The notes under the pieces were generated by a model. That model searched no databases. It had not been told where the DNA came from and saw nothing but the letters and a program-made list of their open reading frames with translations. Shown piece after piece: positions 25,204 through 35,215 of a stretch of DNA of 64,000 bases. This stretch comes from JALZKA01 sp963786495 (GTDB lineage Bacteria > Actinomycetota > Thermoleophilia > Solirubrobacterales > 70-9): the NCBI GenBank assembly GCA_963786495.1, contig CAWAZL010000002.1:1240001-1304000 (forward strand), given 5' to 3'. A program made the translations under genes and the position numbers. Within the stretch, counting starts at the first letter, position 1, and the number at the start of each line of letters is the position of its first letter.

Positions 25204-27527
25204 ATGCGCCTGATCATCACTGAGAAAAACAACTCCGCGAAAAAGATCGCGGACATCCTGAGCTCCGGCTCGGCGAAAGACGATGCCACGTACAAGGTTC
25301 CGTTCTATACATGGAGCGATTCCGAGGGCGAACATCGGACCGTCGGGCTCAAGGGCCATGTGATGGGCGTTGCCTTCCCGGACGAGTACTCGAACTGGCA
25401 AAAGACGGACCTCCACGACCTGATCGACGCGACGCTCGTCCCTGAGCCGACCGACAAGAACGTGGTCAAGGCGGTCCGCAAGCTGGCCAAGGAAGCCGAC
25501 TCGGTGGTGATCGCAACCGACTTCGACCGCGAGGGCGAGTTGATCGGCCACGAGGCGCTCCAGCAGGCCATGGACTCGAACCCGAAGATCGTCGACGGCG
25601 TGATCGAAGAGCGCCCGCCCGTCAAGCGCGCCCGCTACTCCGCGCTCACCAAGGAAGAGATCGAGCGCGCTTTCTCAGAGCTCGACGACCTCTCCTACGA
25701 GCTCGCCTACGCCGGCGCCGCGCGCCAGGACATCGACTTGATCTGGGGCGCGACGCTCACGCGCGCAGTCTCCCTCGCCACACGGCGCTTCGGCTCCAAC
25801 TTCCTCTCGGTCGGCCGCGTCCAGAGCCCGAGCCTCGGCCTCGTCGTCGAGCGCGAGCTCGAGCGCCGCGCGCACGTGCCCAAGCCCTTCTGGGAGGTCT
25901 TCGCGAAGTTCGAGCATCCCGACGGCTCGTTCGAGGCGCACCACGCCACCGACAAGTTCTGGGACGAGGCCGAGGCGAACGCCGCACTCGCCGGCACCAA
26001 GAGCCCCGGCGTCGTCAAGGACGTCACCGCCCGCAAGAACTCGAGGAAGCCTCCGACGCCACTCAACACCACTGCCTTCACCACGGACGCTTCCAGCCGC
26101 CTGGGCATCACGCCCGCCAGCGCGATGCGGATCGCCGAGGACCTTTACATGGACGGGTTCATCTCCTATCCGCGTACCGACAACACGGTCTATCCGAAGT
26201 CGCTGAACACGCGCGAGCTGGTCCAGCAGATGGTCCGCATCCCGGAGTTCGAGGCGGGCGCGTTCGTCCTCGACGGCCCGATGGAGGCAACCCGCGGCAA
26301 GAAGGAGACGACGGACCACCCGCCGATCTACCCGACCCAGGCGGTCTATCCCGGCGCCCTGGACGAGGGCCCGAAGCGCCGCGTCTACGAGCTCGTCGTG
26401 CGCCGCTTCATCGCGACTTTCGCTCCGCCCATGATCACCGAGTCCACCCGCGCCAACATCGAGGCCGGCTCGGAGGAGCTACTTCGTCAGGGGCTCGGTC
26501 GTCGTCGACGCCGGCTTCGCGAAGATCTACACCTACGCCCGCTCGTCCGACGACGAGATCCCGGCGCTCGAGGCCGGCCAGGAGCTGCCGCTCGACGGTG
26601 ACCCGTGGTCGGTCGGCAAGGAGACACAGCCTCCCTCGCGCATCTCGCAGGGCAAGCTGATCGAGCTGATGGAGGAGCGCGGCCTGGGCACCAAGGCGAC
26701 GCGCGCCGACATCATCCAGAAGCTTTACGACCGCGGCTACGTCTACTCGAACCCGCCGATCCCGTCCGAGACGGGGATCGCGATGTACAAGGCCTTCAAG
26801 GAGTACGTGCCGCGGATGGCGACCCCCGAGATGACCGCCGAGCTCGAGGCGGACATGGACAAGATCGCCGCCGGCGAGATGACAAAGGACGACGTCCTGG
26901 CCGAGAGCCGCGAGATGCTCCACGGGACCACGAAGGAGATGCAGGACCAATCCGAGGACCTGGCCAAGGTGGTCTGGGCTGGGATGGACGAGGACAAGTT
27001 CATCGGCAACTGCGAGGTCTGCGCGGGCCTCGGGCGCACCGTTCACGAGGACGGCGCGCCGAACCGTCTCCGCGTGATCGACCTCAAGCGGCGGCAAGCG
27101 CTTCTGGGGCTGCGAGGGCTACAACCGAGACGATCCGGATCACGCCGACTCGTGCCGGAACTCCGGGCCCTTGCCCGGTCGCGGCTACGAGATTTGGCGC
27201 CTCGAGGAGAGTTGCTCGGTCTGCGAAACGCGTCCGCGCCTGACCGTCAAGGGCTTCCGCGGGCGCCCCTGGAAGCTTTGCCTGAACGACGACTGCCCGA
27301 CCATGGTCGAGATGCGCGAGAAGCGCGCCGAGCGCCAAGCCGCAAAGGAAGCCCGCGAGGCCGCGAAGGCCGCCGCCGCCGGGAATGGCGACGTCCCTTC
27401 GGACTCAGCGGGCGACGCGAAGGCCGCGGCGGGCACCCCCGCCAAGAAGACGGCTGCACGCAGGCGCAAGCCGCCTTCGCCCGGCACCGCCCGGACGAAG
27501 AAGGCCGGAACGCGCCCGAAGTCGTAG
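25204..27527 (+). pseudogene. topA: Type IA DNA topoisomerase, archaeal-like, with two frameshifts
   Basis: The N-terminus MRLIITEKNNSAKKIADIL and the TOPRIM acidic motif ATDFDREGELIG are followed by the active-site tyrosine region MDGFISYPRTDNT. Shifts occur near 26479 (GAGGAGCTAC, repaired to EEYFVRGSVVVDAG) and near 27087-27092 (AAGCGGCGG, repaired to LKGGKRFWGCEGYN). The length is 3n+2, so two extra bases fit exactly. Repaired it has 773 residues, with C-terminal zinc-finger cysteines (EVCAGL, SCSVCETRP, CLNDDCPTM) and a lysine/alanine-rich tail. It would relax negative supercoils. Confidence 0.88.
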
Positions 27528-27537
27528 CTCGCGCCGG

Positions 27538-27939
27538 ATGGCACGGGTCACGGGCATCGGCGGGTTCTTCTTTCGCGCCGACGATCCCGATGCCCTCAAC
27601 CGCTGGTACGCCGACCACTTCGGCGTGATCATGATCGACTCGAAGGGCTACGAGGATCCGGGTTGGTTTCAGGATCGCGGTGAGACCGTCTTTTCGGCCA
27701 TCGACGCGGATTCCGGAATGCCCGGAGAGCCCGAGAAGACCTGGGCGCTCACCTTCCGGGTGGACGACATCGACGCGATGGTCGAGCGGCTTCGAAATTC
27801 CGGGATCGAGATCGAGCCGCATGCGGAGGAGTACCCGAACGGCCGCTTCGCCGAGCTCGCAGACCCCGAGGGCAACCGGATTCAGCTCTGGCAGCCGAAC
27901 GCCGCTTCGATCGCGCGAGACCCGGGCGCCCCTACCTGA
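27538..27939 (+). CDS. VOC-superfamily (glyoxalase-like) protein
   Basis: This 133-residue protein has the paired beta-alpha-beta-beta-beta modules of the vicinal oxygen chelate fold: VTGIGGFFFRADDPDALNRWYADHFG and ALTFRVDDIDAMVERLRNSG, then ADPEGNRIQLWQP with the metal-ligand glutamate near the end. It lies 10 bp after the topoisomerase gene on the same strand. Its substrate is unknown; relatives include glyoxalases, dioxygenases and resistance proteins. Confidence 0.87.
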   Translation: MARVTGIGGFFFRADDPDALNRWYADHFGVIMIDSKGYEDPGWFQDRGETVFSAIDADSGMPGEPEKTWALTFRVDDIDAMVERLRNSGIEIEPHAEEYPNGRFAELADPEGNRIQLWQPNAASIARDPGAPT

Positions 27940-27987
27940 GCAACTTTGCGTAGGGTTTCGCGTACTGCCGACACTCGGCACGAAACG

Positions 27988-28278
27988 ATGAAGGAGGCGA
28001 AGGCGTTGATCCTTTCCACTGTGAAGGTCGAAGACTTCGACCAGTTCTGGGAGACGTTCTCGACCAAGGGCCTTGAGAAGCGCAAGGAGCACGGGTCCAA
28101 CGGCGCGTCGGTTTATCGCGACCCCAATGAGGACGACCGGCTGTGGGTGGTTTTCGACATGGACGAAGAGACCTACAACAACCTGATGTCCGATCCGGAG
28201 ATGCCGGAGGTCTTTAAGTCGGCGGGACTACAAGGGCCCCCGCGTAAGGCCGAGTCGGCCGGACAGACGGACGCCTAG
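27988..28278 (+). CDS. Small dimeric alpha-beta barrel-like protein, function unknown
   Basis: This 96-residue protein, MKEAKALILSTVKVEDFDQF, has a pattern of strand, helix (FWETFSTKGLEKRKEHGS), two strands (ASVYRDPN, RLWVVFDMD), helix (YNNLMSDPEMPEVFKSAG), similar to antibiotic-biosynthesis monooxygenase or muconolactone isomerase-like folds. This is a fold guess, not a family assignment. It is convergent with the MMPL gene, separated by 4 bp. Confidence 0.65.
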   Translation: MKEAKALILSTVKVEDFDQFWETFSTKGLEKRKEHGSNGASVYRDPNEDDRLWVVFDMDEETYNNLMSDPEMPEVFKSAGLQGPPRKAESAGQTDA

Positions 28279-28282
28279 CCGG

Positions 28283-30433
28283 TTAGGTCCGCGCCTCAGA
28301 CGGCGTCAGCGGCGACGGCTCGACTCGCAGGAGCTTTGCGCTCCACGATGGCAGCCACCAGTTCCAGCGCCCCATCAGCGAGATCACCGCGGGCACGATC
28401 AGCGCCCTGATGATCGTCGCGTCCAGCAGGATGCCCGCGGCGAGGCCGGTGGCCATGATGCGGACGTCGGTGCCCGGGGCCGAGGCCATCGCCATGAAGG
28501 CCAGGAACAGGATCAGCGCCGCGCTTGTGACCAGCCGGCCCGTGCGGGCGATGCCCTGGATGACGGCCGTGTCCGTCGAGCCCGTGCGGTCGTACTCCTC
28601 CCGCATGCGGCTGAGGATGAACACCTCGTAGTCCATCGACAGGCCGAACAGGAAGGCGAACACCATGAGTGGGATCCATGACGGAACGGAGCCAGTCGCC
28701 TCGACGCCCCAGATGAGCTCCGAGCCGTTGCCGTTCTGCCAGACGATCGCGAGCACTCCCCAGGCGGCGCCGATGCTGAGGACGTTGAGGATGATCGCCT
28801 TGATCGGCAGCAGGATTGAACGGAATGCCCTGGCGAGGAGGATGAACGTCGAGATGGCAATCAGCGCGATCATCAGCGGGAAGCTCCCGTAGACCGCGTC
28901 GATGAAGTCCGCGTTCGCGGCGGGCTGACCGCCGACGGCCACGTCGGAGCCGGCGGCGTGGGCGGTGTCGCGCACGGCCTCAAGGTTGTCCTCGCCCTCC
29001 GGGCTGCCGCTGTCGGGGACCGGGATCGCCTCGACGATCGTGGTGCCGTTCTGGTTCCAGGTTGGGATGTCCGGCGCAACGGCGCCGTGGATGCCTTCGA
29101 CCTCACCCAGATCGGCGGCGACCTCGTCGGGCGGGGTTGAGCCGTCGATCAGGATCTCGTGCGGCAGGAGGGACCCCTCGCCGATGCCGGCGTCGACCAG
29201 AGCGTCGAGGCCGTCCTTCGCGTCGCCGCCCTGCGCGACCGTGTTCGCATCCGAGCTGCCGAGCTGAAGCCCGAACGAGGCGCCGACCAGCGCCATGACG
29301 ACCGCGAGGCCCGCGCCTGCGGCAAGCCAGCGGCGGCGGGAAACGGCCTCGGCCCAACGGGTCCAGGCGCGGCTTGCCTTGTCGTCCGTGCGCCGGTGCG
29401 GCCAGTCCAGCTTGCCGCCGAACTTGGCGAGCACCACGGGCAGCAGCGTGATGGCGACGAGGGTCGATACGAGTGGGATCAGCATGCCGCCGTAGCCCAT
29501 CGACCGAAGGAAGGGAAGTGGCAGCGCAATCAGCGCAAGCAGGCCGATGGCCACGGTGATGCCCGAGAAGACGACCGCGCGGCCTGCCCGCTCCATTGCG
29601 ATCTGAACGGCCTCCTCGTCGGATGCGCCGTGGGTGCGCTCTTCGCGCCACCGCGAGACGATGATGAGCGCGTAATCGATCGCGACGCCCAGGCCGATCA
29701 GGGCAATCAGGAACTGCACGATGGGCGAGACCGTGGTGATCTCGGTCAGGCCGAGGAGCAAAAGGAACGTGGTCATGATCGAGACGATCGCCATCAGGAG
29801 CGGCACCACGGCCAGGAATGAGGCGAAGACGAAGATCAGGACCAGGAGCGCTCCGAACCCGCCGATGAGCGCCTCGATGAGGAGGCTGGGCCCGTCGGCG
29901 TCCTCGCCGGAGTCCTCGAAGAGGGCGTCGAAGCCCGTCAGGTGGACGGGCGAGCCCGCGACGCTTGCGCCCTCGAGCGCCGCGCTCGCGGCCTTCTCGG
30001 CGGCGGGGTTCTCACCGAACGCGGAATCCGGGTCGGGCTGGGGATAGACGACCGCAAAGACGGTGGTCCCGTCGCTCGAGACGAACGTGTCGTCGCCGGT
30101 CGAGGCGTACGAGGCGATACGGGCGTTCGGAAGCGCCTCGGCCAGCGAGGCGTCGAGCGCTTCAAGGTCGGCTGTTACGGCCTCGGAGTCGACGGACTCG
30201 CCCTCGGGCAGGACCACGACCGGGAGGAGCGGAGCTGTGTCACCGCCGGTGCCGCCGTAGTTGGCGGCGATGACCTGGTTGGTCTCCCAACCCTCCTTGT
30301 CGGGCACGGAGAACTCGGGCTCGAGCGCTTCGGTGGCAGGCCCTGCGGCCGCGACGCCAGCGATCGTCAGCAGGATCCAGCTGATCGTCACGATGCGCTT
30401 GTGCGCGAGAACCCAGCGGGTGAGACCTGCCAT
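28283..30433 (-). CDS. MMPL-family (RND-type) membrane transporter
   Basis: This 716-residue protein starts at ATG 30433 after GGAGG with 7-bp spacing. The first membrane helix (WILLTIAGVAAAGPATEAL) is followed by an outer domain, then helices with GLGVAIDYALIIVSRWREE near residue 255. This is the MMPL/RND proton-relay signature and it is repeated as GLSMDYEVFILSRMREEYD in the second half. Two repeats of six helices with two extracytoplasmic domains are evident. Such proteins export lipids or hydrophobic drugs in actinobacteria. Substrate is not predictable here. Confidence 0.92.
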   Translation of the reverse strand: MAGLTRWVLAHKRIVTISWILLTIAGVAAAGPATEALEPEFSVPDKEGWETNQVIAANYGGTGGDTAPLLPVVVLPEGESVDSEAVTADLEALDASLAEALPNARIASYASTGDDTFVSSDGTTVFAVVYPQPDPDSAFGENPAAEKAASAALEGASVAGSPVHLTGFDALFEDSGEDADGPSLLIEALIGGFGALLVLIFVFASFLAVVPLLMAIVSIMTTFLLLLGLTEITTVSPIVQFLIALIGLGVAIDYALIIVSRWREERTHGASDEEAVQIAMERAGRAVVFSGITVAIGLLALIALPLPFLRSMGYGGMLIPLVSTLVAITLLPVVLAKFGGKLDWPHRRTDDKASRAWTRWAEAVSRRRWLAAGAGLAVVMALVGASFGLQLGSSDANTVAQGGDAKDGLDALVDAGIGEGSLLPHEILIDGSTPPDEVAADLGEVEGIHGAVAPDIPTWNQNGTTIVEAIPVPDSGSPEGEDNLEAVRDTAHAAGSDVAVGGQPAANADFIDAVYGSFPLMIALIAISTFILLARAFRSILLPIKAIILNVLSIGAAWGVLAIVWQNGNGSELIWGVEATGSVPSWIPLMVFAFLFGLSMDYEVFILSRMREEYDRTGSTDTAVIQGIARTGRLVTSAALILFLAFMAMASAPGTDVRIMATGLAAGILLDATIIRALIVPAVISLMGRWNWWLPSWSAKLLRVEPSPLTPSEART

Positions 30434-30557
30434 GTGGGGGAACCTCCGGTGGACGTGGGGGACTGAGGCCGTGGCCAGCTTAGAAGGCCGCTCTGAATTT
30501 CCCTCAATCCGCGTTACCGGGCTGTGACCCCCATCACGGTCGGATACTTTCGGCTCC

Positions 30558-31175
30558 GTGTTCATCACCCTCGAGGGCATCGACCGGTCGGGCAAGACGA
30601 CTCAGGCCGCGCTGCTCGCGGAGGCCCTCGGCCCGGACACGCTTTTGATCCGCGAGCCGGGCGGCACCGAGATGGCCGAGGCCGTTCGCTCCCTTCTCAA
30701 GGATCCTGCGCTTGAGATGAACGACGTTGCCGAGCTTCTTCTTTTCTCCGCCGCCCGCGCCGACCTGGCGCGGCGGGTGATCGAGCCCGCGCGGGACGCA
30801 GGCCGGGACGTCGTCTGCGACCGCTACGTCGATTCGACCGCCGCCTACCAGGGCGTCGCGCGCGGAGTAGGGCTCGATGTCGTTGAGGACCTGATGGACC
30901 TCGTGGTTGGCTCGTGCATGCCGGAGCGCACCGTGCTCCTGCGGGTGGACCCCGACGCTGCACACGCGCGCGGCCAGCAGCGCCTTGCCGCCGGCGAAGC
31001 GGACGGCTCAGACCGCTTCGAGTCGGAGGGCGTCGAGTTCCAGCGCGCGGTGGCGGCGGCATATGACGACATCGCGGCGCGCCATCCGGACCGGATCTCG
31101 GTGGTGGACGGCGAGGGCGAGCCGGCCGAAGTGCACGGGCGGGTCATGGACGTGGTCCGCCCAGTTCCCGGATAG
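30558..31175 (+). CDS. tmk: dTMP kinase
   Basis: This 205-residue kinase makes dTDP from dTMP. The P-loop is EGIDRSGKTTQAALL at residue 6. The DRYVDSTAAYQG motif and the LID region GSDRFESEG are present. It starts with GTG. The next gene is holB, 56 bp downstream, a common tmk-holB pairing that couples nucleotide supply and replication genes. Confidence 0.96.
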   Translation: MFITLEGIDRSGKTTQAALLAEALGPDTLLIREPGGTEMAEAVRSLLKDPALEMNDVAELLLFSAARADLARRVIEPARDAGRDVVCDRYVDSTAAYQGVARGVGLDVVEDLMDLVVGSCMPERTVLLRVDPDAAHARGQQRLAAGEADGSDRFESEGVEFQRAVAAAYDDIAARHPDRISVVDGEGEPAEVHGRVMDVVRPVPG

Positions 31176-31231
31176 CGGGAAGAAAACGGACCACGTCGAA
31201 GGCTTCGGGCCCGGATGTCAGAATCGAGGCA

Positions 31232-32362
31232 ATGAGCCTCCTCGAAGACGCGACCGCCGAGCAGCAGTCGGCGCGGATCGCACTGGCGGCAGCGCTCGAA
31301 TCGCCGTCCCATGCGTATCTCTTCTCCGGGCCCGCGGGTTCAGGCAAAGCGGATTCGGCGCGGGCGTTCGCCGCGGAGCTACTCGCGCTGGATGCGCCCG
31401 ACCCGGAGTCGGCGCGCAGGCGGGCGCTTCTCGACCCCTCGCCGCATCCGGACCTGGCGTGGCTCCGTCCAGCCGGAGCGCAGCACCTGGTCGACGAGGT
31501 GCGCGAGCGGATCATCGAGGCCGCGCCGTACCGGCCGTTCGAGGGAGATCATCGCGTCTTCGTGGTCGAGCAGGCAGACGCGATGGCCGAGGAGAGCCAG
31601 AACGCGCTCCTTAAGACGCTCGAGGAGCCGGCGACGTACGCGCACATCATCCTGGTCTCGTCCCAGCCGTCGGCCCTGCTCGAGACGGTGCGCTCGCGCT
31701 GTCAGGTGATCGGCTTCGCCGCGCTCAGCCCTGAGGCGATCGCCGAGCGCCTCGCCTCCGAACATCCGGACATCGCCGGCGGTGAGATCACCAGCGCCGC
31801 CCGGCTGTCGGGCGGCGATGTTGCCCTGGCGGAGGTGCTCTTGTCCGAGAGCGGGCGCGAGCTTCGCGTGCAGGCCGAGGCGCTCGCTCGCGGCGCGCGC
31901 GCCGCCGAGCTGGACGACTCGCCGTGGAAGGCGCTCCTTCAGGCCGCCGAAAGGCGTGGAGAGGAGGCGGGCGAAGAGGTGAAAGCGCGGTTCGACGTCC
32001 TCGCCGACCAGGCCAAGGACGCCTCTGACAAGCGCGGCGAGCAGAGGCTTCGCAAAGAGGGGACCGACGCCGCGAAGCGTGCGACGCGCCGGGGGAGGAC
32101 CGAGGCGCTCGACGCCGGCCTCGCCCTTGTCGCCGGTTGGCTGCGGGACGTAGCCGCGACCGGCGATGGCGCCGCCGAGCTGGCGCTCAACGCGGACCGC
32201 GCGGCTGAATTGGCCGAGGACGCGGAGGGGCTCGACCCACGCCGGGCACGCCGGGCAGCCGAGCTGGTCATGGGCACACGCCGGCGTCTGAGCGTGAACG
32301 TTTCCGAGGAGTTGGCCGTGGAAGCGCTCGCGTTCAGGATGGAAGCCGTTCTGCACGGCTGA
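31232..32362 (+). CDS. holB: DNA polymerase III delta' subunit (clamp-loader ATPase-like)
   Basis: This 376-residue protein has the AAA+ core with Walker A SGPAGSGKADSARAF near residue 31. FVVEQADAMAEESQNALLKTLEEP is the Walker B-sensor stretch, and LLETVRSRCQVIGF carries the SRC motif. Zinc-finger cysteines typical of many DnaX/delta' proteins are absent between Walker A and B. The C-terminal third is helical and highly charged (GEEAGEEVKARFDV). Supported also by its position after tmk. Confidence 0.88.
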   Translation: MSLLEDATAEQQSARIALAAALESPSHAYLFSGPAGSGKADSARAFAAELLALDAPDPESARRRALLDPSPHPDLAWLRPAGAQHLVDEVRERIIEAAPYRPFEGDHRVFVVEQADAMAEESQNALLKTLEEPATYAHIILVSSQPSALLETVRSRCQVIGFAALSPEAIAERLASEHPDIAGGEITSAARLSGGDVALAEVLLSESGRELRVQAEALARGARAAELDDSPWKALLQAAERRGEEAGEEVKARFDVLADQAKDASDKRGEQRLRKEGTDAAKRATRRGRTEALDAGLALVAGWLRDVAATGDGAAELALNADRAAELAEDAEGLDPRRARRAAELVMGTRRRLSVNVSEELAVEALAFRMEAVLHG

Positions 32363-32406
32363 TTAAACCGCCTGCAAATCCCGCAATAGCGCGTACATTC
32401 CCTTGA

Positions 32407-34143
32407 ATGGCGCGGTCCCTTCGAAACCTGGGCTTCGGTAGGCGCAACCCGTTTGGCGTCCGTCTTTATCTGGCTTTCGCGTTCGCCGGCGTAGCGCTCA
32501 TCACCGCTGGAATCGTCTATCTGCTCGTCTCTGAGAGCGGCAGCCAGGAGGCGGACGAGCGCCTCGACGAGCTTGCGTTCGGCCGCACGATTGCGCTTGC
32601 CAACGAGGTCGAGGCGGTCACCCGGGACAAGACGCAGGACACCGTGGACGTCGCGACGCAGGACGACTTCTCGGTCTGGGTGTTTGACGTCTCCGGCGAT
32701 CTCATCACGGCGCCGACGTCACAGGGTGTTTTCGTCGATGACGTGGAGGACGGCCGACGCGCCATCGCGACGGCGCGGGACGGCGTGGACTTCGTCGAGC
32801 CGCTGACAGGCGGCACCACCGTGGTGGCGACCCCGATCGAGCGCGACAACGTCATCGACGGCGTCATGCTCGCGCGCGCGGCCCGGCCGCCCGAGCTCCA
32901 GGAGGCGATCGACGCCGTGCGCGGCGACCGGATCACCGCGCTCTTCGTCGCACTGGTCGTCGCGGTCGCGATCTCCTTCCTCATCGCGAGCGCGATCACC
33001 TCGCGCATCAAGAAGCTCGCCGACTCGGCGGCGAAGATCTCACAGGGCCAGCTCGACCGCCCGCTCGAGGGCACAGGCGGGCGCGACGAGATCTCCGACC
33101 TGGGCCGGGCGCTGGAGACGATGCGCGCCGCGCTCAGGCAGACCTTCGAGGCGCTTCGCTCGGAGCGCGACCGTCTCTCGGCGATCTTCGATGCGCTTTC
33201 CGACGCCGTCATGGTCGTGGGGCCCGATGGAACGGTGCGCTTCTCCAACCCGGCGGCCCGGCCGCTCATCTACGCGGACGGAAAGGTCGCGGCGACGCTC
33301 ATCCCCTGGCTTCGCCGCGCGTCGCGCACCGGTACGTCCGAGCACGACGGCCTGCGGATCGGAGAGCGGGTCTACGCGATGCAGGCACGCGAGATCCCTG
33401 CGGAGGGCGCGGTACTCACCGTCGTCCGCGATCGGACCGATGAGCTCCGCCGCGAGCTCGCCGAGCGCGAGTTCGTCTCAAACGCCGCGCACGAGCTGCG
33501 CAACCCGCTGGCCGGGATCTCCGGCGCGGTCGAGGTCCTGCGCGGCGGAGCAAAGGACGACAAGGAGGCTCGCGAACATTTCCTGCGCCGGCTCGAGCAA
33601 GACACCGAGAGGATCACGCGCCTGACCGACTCGCTTCTGACCCTGGCGCGGATCGAATCCGTGGGCGAGAGCGGCCCCGAGGTCCTGGACGTAGCGATCG
33701 CCTGCGAGGAAGCGGCGCAGGCGTTCATCCCGCCAGACGGGATCGGCTTCGAGCTCGAGGTCGAGCCCGATCTTGCTGCCCAGGGAGACCGCGTTCTCCT
33801 GCGCCAAGTCCTGATCGGCCTCTTGGGCAATGCGTTCAAGCACAGCTCCGCCCCTGGCCTCGTTACGCTTCGGGCGAGCCGGGCCACAGAGGAGGATGTC
33901 CTCATCGAGGTAACCGATACGGGGTCCGGCATTCCCCCAGATGAGGTTGATCGAATCTTTGAGCGCTTCTTTCGTGGCACGGACTCCCGTGAGAAGGAGG
34001 GCTTCGGTCTTGGCCTATCGATCGCGAAACGGATGGTCGACGTGATGGGCGGGGAGATCGGCGTCTCGTCCGAGGTCGGAAAGGGCTCAGACTTCTGGGT
34101 CCGCCTGCCCGCCGCCAAGCCAGCAGCCACTCCGGTCGCATGA
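32407..34143 (+). CDS. Membrane sensor histidine kinase (HAMP-PAS-HisKA-HATPase)
   Basis: This 578-residue kinase has two membrane helices (about residues 19-42 and 177-196) flanking an extracytoplasmic sensor domain. Next come HAMP (197-250), a PAS-like domain (from 255, LSAIFDALSDAVMVVGPDG), HisKA with the phospho-histidine His362 in NAAHELRNPLAG, and an ATPase domain with N-box NAFKHSSAP, G1 DTGSGIPP and G2 GFGLGLSIAK. It overlaps the response-regulator gene (ATGA). The arrangement resembles PhoR/MtrB-type kinases. The signal is unknown. Confidence 0.94.
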   Translation: MARSLRNLGFGRRNPFGVRLYLAFAFAGVALITAGIVYLLVSESGSQEADERLDELAFGRTIALANEVEAVTRDKTQDTVDVATQDDFSVWVFDVSGDLITAPTSQGVFVDDVEDGRRAIATARDGVDFVEPLTGGTTVVATPIERDNVIDGVMLARAARPPELQEAIDAVRGDRITALFVALVVAVAISFLIASAITSRIKKLADSAAKISQGQLDRPLEGTGGRDEISDLGRALETMRAALRQTFEALRSERDRLSAIFDALSDAVMVVGPDGTVRFSNPAARPLIYADGKVAATLIPWLRRASRTGTSEHDGLRIGERVYAMQAREIPAEGAVLTVVRDRTDELRRELAEREFVSNAAHELRNPLAGISGAVEVLRGGAKDDKEAREHFLRRLEQDTERITRLTDSLLTLARIESVGESGPEVLDVAIACEEAAQAFIPPDGIGFELEVEPDLAAQGDRVLLRQVLIGLLGNAFKHSSAPGLVTLRASRATEEDVLIEVTDTGSGIPPDEVDRIFERFFRGTDSREKEGFGLGLSIAKRMVDVMGGEIGVSSEVGKGSDFWVRLPAAKPAATPVA

Positions 34144-34841
34144 TCAGGCGAATCCTCATCGCCGACGACGAGCCCTCGGTGCGCGAGTCGGTCGCCTATG
34201 CCCTCAACCAGGAAGGCTTCGAGGTCGCGATCGCCGAGGACGGCGACGACGCCGACTCGAAGCTCCAGGGCGAGATCGATTTCGACCTCTTGATCCTCGA
34301 CATCATGATGCCCGGCAAGTCCGGCCTGGACGTCTGCCGCGACGTGCGCGCCCGTAGCCCGGTTCCGATCATCCTGTTGACGGCCAAAGACGCCGAGGTG
34401 GACAAGGTCGTCGGCCTCGAGGTTGGCGCGGACGACTACGTCACCAAGCCATTCTCGGTCCGCGAGCTGATCGGCCGCGTGCGGGCCCAGCTCCGCCGCC
34501 GCGAGCTCGACCTGTCGTCGAGCGCGCAGGACAAGACGATCGACGCCGGCCTCGTCCGCATCGACCTTTCGCGCCACCTCGTCACCGTGCGGGGCGAGCC
34601 GGTCAACCTCACCCGCTCCGAGTTCCAGGTGCTCCGGCTCCTCGCCGAGAGCCCCGGCCAGGTCTTCAGCCGGCTCGAGATCATGGAGGAGCTCTGGCAG
34701 TCCGAGTTCTCCGGCGACGTCCGCGCTTGCGACGTGCACATCTCGAACCTCCGCCAGAAGGTCGAGAAGGACCCGCAGGAGCCCGAGCTCGTCGTCACGG
34801 TCCGAGGCGTCGGTTACCGCCTGGCCGAGGGCGAGGAGTAG
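34140..34841 (+). CDS. OmpR-family response regulator
   Basis: This 233-residue regulator has the receiver domain MIRRILIADDEPSVRESV with phospho-acceptor Asp54 (LILDIMMPGKSG), the conserved threonine (LLTAKD) and lysine (YVTKPFS). The C-terminal winged helix has LTRSEFQVLRLLAES and ACDVHISNLRQKVE, ending in VVTVRGVGYRL. It is the coupled partner of the kinase upstream. Targets are unknown; the helix sequence resembles PhoP/MtrA-type regulators. Confidence 0.95.
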   Translation: MIRRILIADDEPSVRESVAYALNQEGFEVAIAEDGDDADSKLQGEIDFDLLILDIMMPGKSGLDVCRDVRARSPVPIILLTAKDAEVDKVVGLEVGADDYVTKPFSVRELIGRVRAQLRRRELDLSSSAQDKTIDAGLVRIDLSRHLVTVRGEPVNLTRSEFQVLRLLAESPGQVFSRLEIMEELWQSEFSGDVRACDVHISNLRQKVEKDPQEPELVVTVRGVGYRLAEGEE

Positions 34842-35126
34842 CAGAGCACATCACTCTTGCGGTCCCATAGGGGATGCGTTTTATGCGCTTTGCATGGAAA
34901 GCACATAAGTCTCCAACCGCCGAAGTCGTGATCGGCGCCATCAGGCCGCGGCGATCGCACCTTCGATCGCGTGGCCAAATCGAGGGGGAGGTTGCCGACA
35001 GCCAGTGGCGCTCATCTCGACCTCGCGGGTTCGGTGCTTAGGACGAAAAGCACCCAAACCGTCGAGAGTGAGATAGCGGGACACATAGGGCCGTCAAATC
35101 ACTCTCGACGAGATCCGACAAGATGA
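34842..35126. other. Noncoding interval with nested inverted repeats
   Basis: This 285-bp interval has no convincing reading frame and lies between the regulator gene and tRNA-Thr. It holds an 11-bp perfect inverted repeat, GTCGAGAGTGA at 35061-35071 and TCACTCTCGAC at 35099-35109, and a 7-bp pair GGTGCTT/AAGCACC at 35033-35054. Near 34875-34895 it has an AT-richer stretch with GCTTT/AAAGC. The 11-bp hairpin lies just past the 3' end of the tRNA on its strand and may end its transcript. Confidence 0.5.
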
Positions 35127-35200
35127 AGCCGGGGACGGGAGTCGAACCCGTGACCCCCGCATTACGAATGCGGTGCTCTGGCCATCTGAGCTACCCCGGC
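35127..35200 (-). tRNA. tRNA-Thr (anticodon CGT)
   Basis: Read on the minus strand, GCCGGGG pairs with CCCCGGC in the acceptor stem. The anticodon stem CCGCA/TGCGG encloses the loop TTCGTAA, so the anticodon is CGT, reading ACG (Thr). The T arm contains GGTTCGACTCC. CCA is not encoded. It is 74 nt long. Confidence 0.95.
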
Positions 35201-35215
35201 GGGTCGGTGAGCATT

